Source: Enterococcus hermanniensis (GTDB taxonomy: Bacteria; Bacillota; Bacilli; Lactobacillales; Enterococcaceae). Taken from it: 64,000 bases of DNA. The notes beneath the pieces are model-generated. The model made no database searches, was not told the origin of the DNA, and worked only from the letters and a program-made list of their open reading frames with translations. How positions within the stretch are numbered: position 1 is the first letter of the stretch; each line of letters begins with the position of its first letter. The stretch spans positions 51,986 to 115,985 of the forward strand of contig NZ_JXKQ01000008.1 of NCBI RefSeq assembly GCF_001885945.1, written 5' to 3'. Both the position numbers and the translations under genes were made by a program. Below, one piece after another: positions 63,633-64,000 of this stretch.

Positions 63633-64000
63633 ATGGGAAACAAAAGAGTATACGAATTTGCAAAAGAAGTGAATCAATCGAGTAAAGATGTTGTAGAAAA
63701 AGCACAGACTTTAGGTATTGATATAAAAAATCATATGGGTTCGTTGTCTGGAGACGATGAATCAAAATTGAAACAGGCTTTTTCTAGCAAGACGCAAACT
63801 ACTACTCCAGCAAAACCATCAGCTAACCAGCACGAAAAACCAAAATTTCAAGGGAAGAGCTCAAAGAATAACCCAAACTTCCAGAATAGAAAAGGGACTA
63901 AAGACTTGACACAAAATAATAATCAGAACAACTCAGCGAACGCAAACCGTTCGAACCAAGGACAACAACGTCCAACACAAAACAATACAAATAATGCAAA
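63633..64000 (+). CDS. infB: translation initiation factor IF-2 (3' truncated by window)
   Basis: IF-2 is the GTPase that places initiator tRNA on the ribosome. Only the first 122 residues are visible: [19 protein letters not shown] and [19 protein letters not shown] form the conserved N-terminal winged domain. A low-complexity Asn/Gln/Lys/Ser linker with tracts such as QNNNQNNS follows and runs off the right edge. GAAGGTGA precedes the ATG. The GTPase domains lie outside the window. Confidence 0.97.
   Translation, partial: MGNKRVYEFAKEVNQSSKDVVEKAQTLGIDIKNHMGSLSGDDESKLKQAFSSKTQTTTPAKPSANQHEKPKFQGKSSKNNPNFQNRKGTKDLTQNNNQNNSANANRSNQGQQRPTQNNTNNA

Overview
The window is a stretch of AT-rich Firmicute chromosome, most likely from an Enterococcus or a close relative in the Lactobacillales. 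The evidence is the gene order. A fab/acc operon ends fabG-fabF-accB-fabZ-accC-accD-accA; there are blocks yqeG-yqeH-yhbY-nadD-yqeK-rsfS-methyltransferase-tmcAL-yebC, thrS-pbp2B, rhomboid-yqgQ-glcK-rhodanese, tsaB-rimI-rimI-tsaD and rpsB-tsf-pyrH-frr-uppS-cdsA-rseP-polC-rimP-nusA-ylxR-ylxQ-infB. Several blocks match my recollection of the Enterococcus faecalis order. Other pointers are the Gram-positive PolC, tRNA-dependent T-box leaders, strong AGGAGG ribosome binding sites, and lipoprotein signals. The window is cut inside fabG on the left and inside infB on the right.

Layout. 1-5930: end of the type II fatty acid synthesis operon with all four acetyl-CoA carboxylase subunits. 6028-9320: a polar amino-acid ABC importer with two tandem binding lipoproteins. 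9408-15924: ribosome assembly, NAD, dinucleotide and tRNA-modification genes. 15923-18202: a HelD-type helicase on the minus strand. 18861-20730: an AbgT-family transporter and a small tautomerase. 20746-23056: a T-box-controlled thrS. 23380-27647: PBP2B, a glutathione peroxidase, L33, and two unrecognised envelope proteins. 27647-32507: a divergent iron-siderophore uptake locus with two operator-like dyads and an SGNH hydrolase. 32553-38616: folate, rhomboid, glucokinase, HAD and flavoprotein genes plus a minus-strand DUF3042 gene. 38757-41298: galE-galT. 41538-44221: tRNA t6A genes. 44750-46096: an amino-acid/dicarboxylate symporter with a candidate CcpA site. 46231-49867: ornithine carbamoyltransferase, T-box argS and convergent argR. 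50256-64000: translation, lipid, replication and transcription housekeeping genes.

How the parts fit. The left end makes malonyl-ACP and elongates acyl chains, and cdsA and uppS on the right feed membrane phospholipid and undecaprenyl carriers. Arginine control appears to link several genes: a good ARG-box match lies at the ornithine carbamoyltransferase promoter, a weaker one lies upstream of the amino-acid importer, and an ArgR-family gene lies in between. Iron uptake is organised as divergent transcription units, each with a Fur-like dyad.

I see no transposase, integrase, CRISPR array, rRNA or tRNA gene. Nothing in the window looks like a wholly new multi-gene system. The more unusual signals are regulatory: a probable AUA start codon for rsfS, a structured rpsB leader, a candidate catabolite-controlled leader with a six-codon ORF, and hairpins in the AbgT and nusA-operon leaders. 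A recent in-frame duplication also lies within a membrane segment. Several reading-frame starts were moved from the longest-ORF start to the one with a ribosome binding site, and three genes too short for ordinary ORF calling were added (tautomerase, L33, DUF3042).
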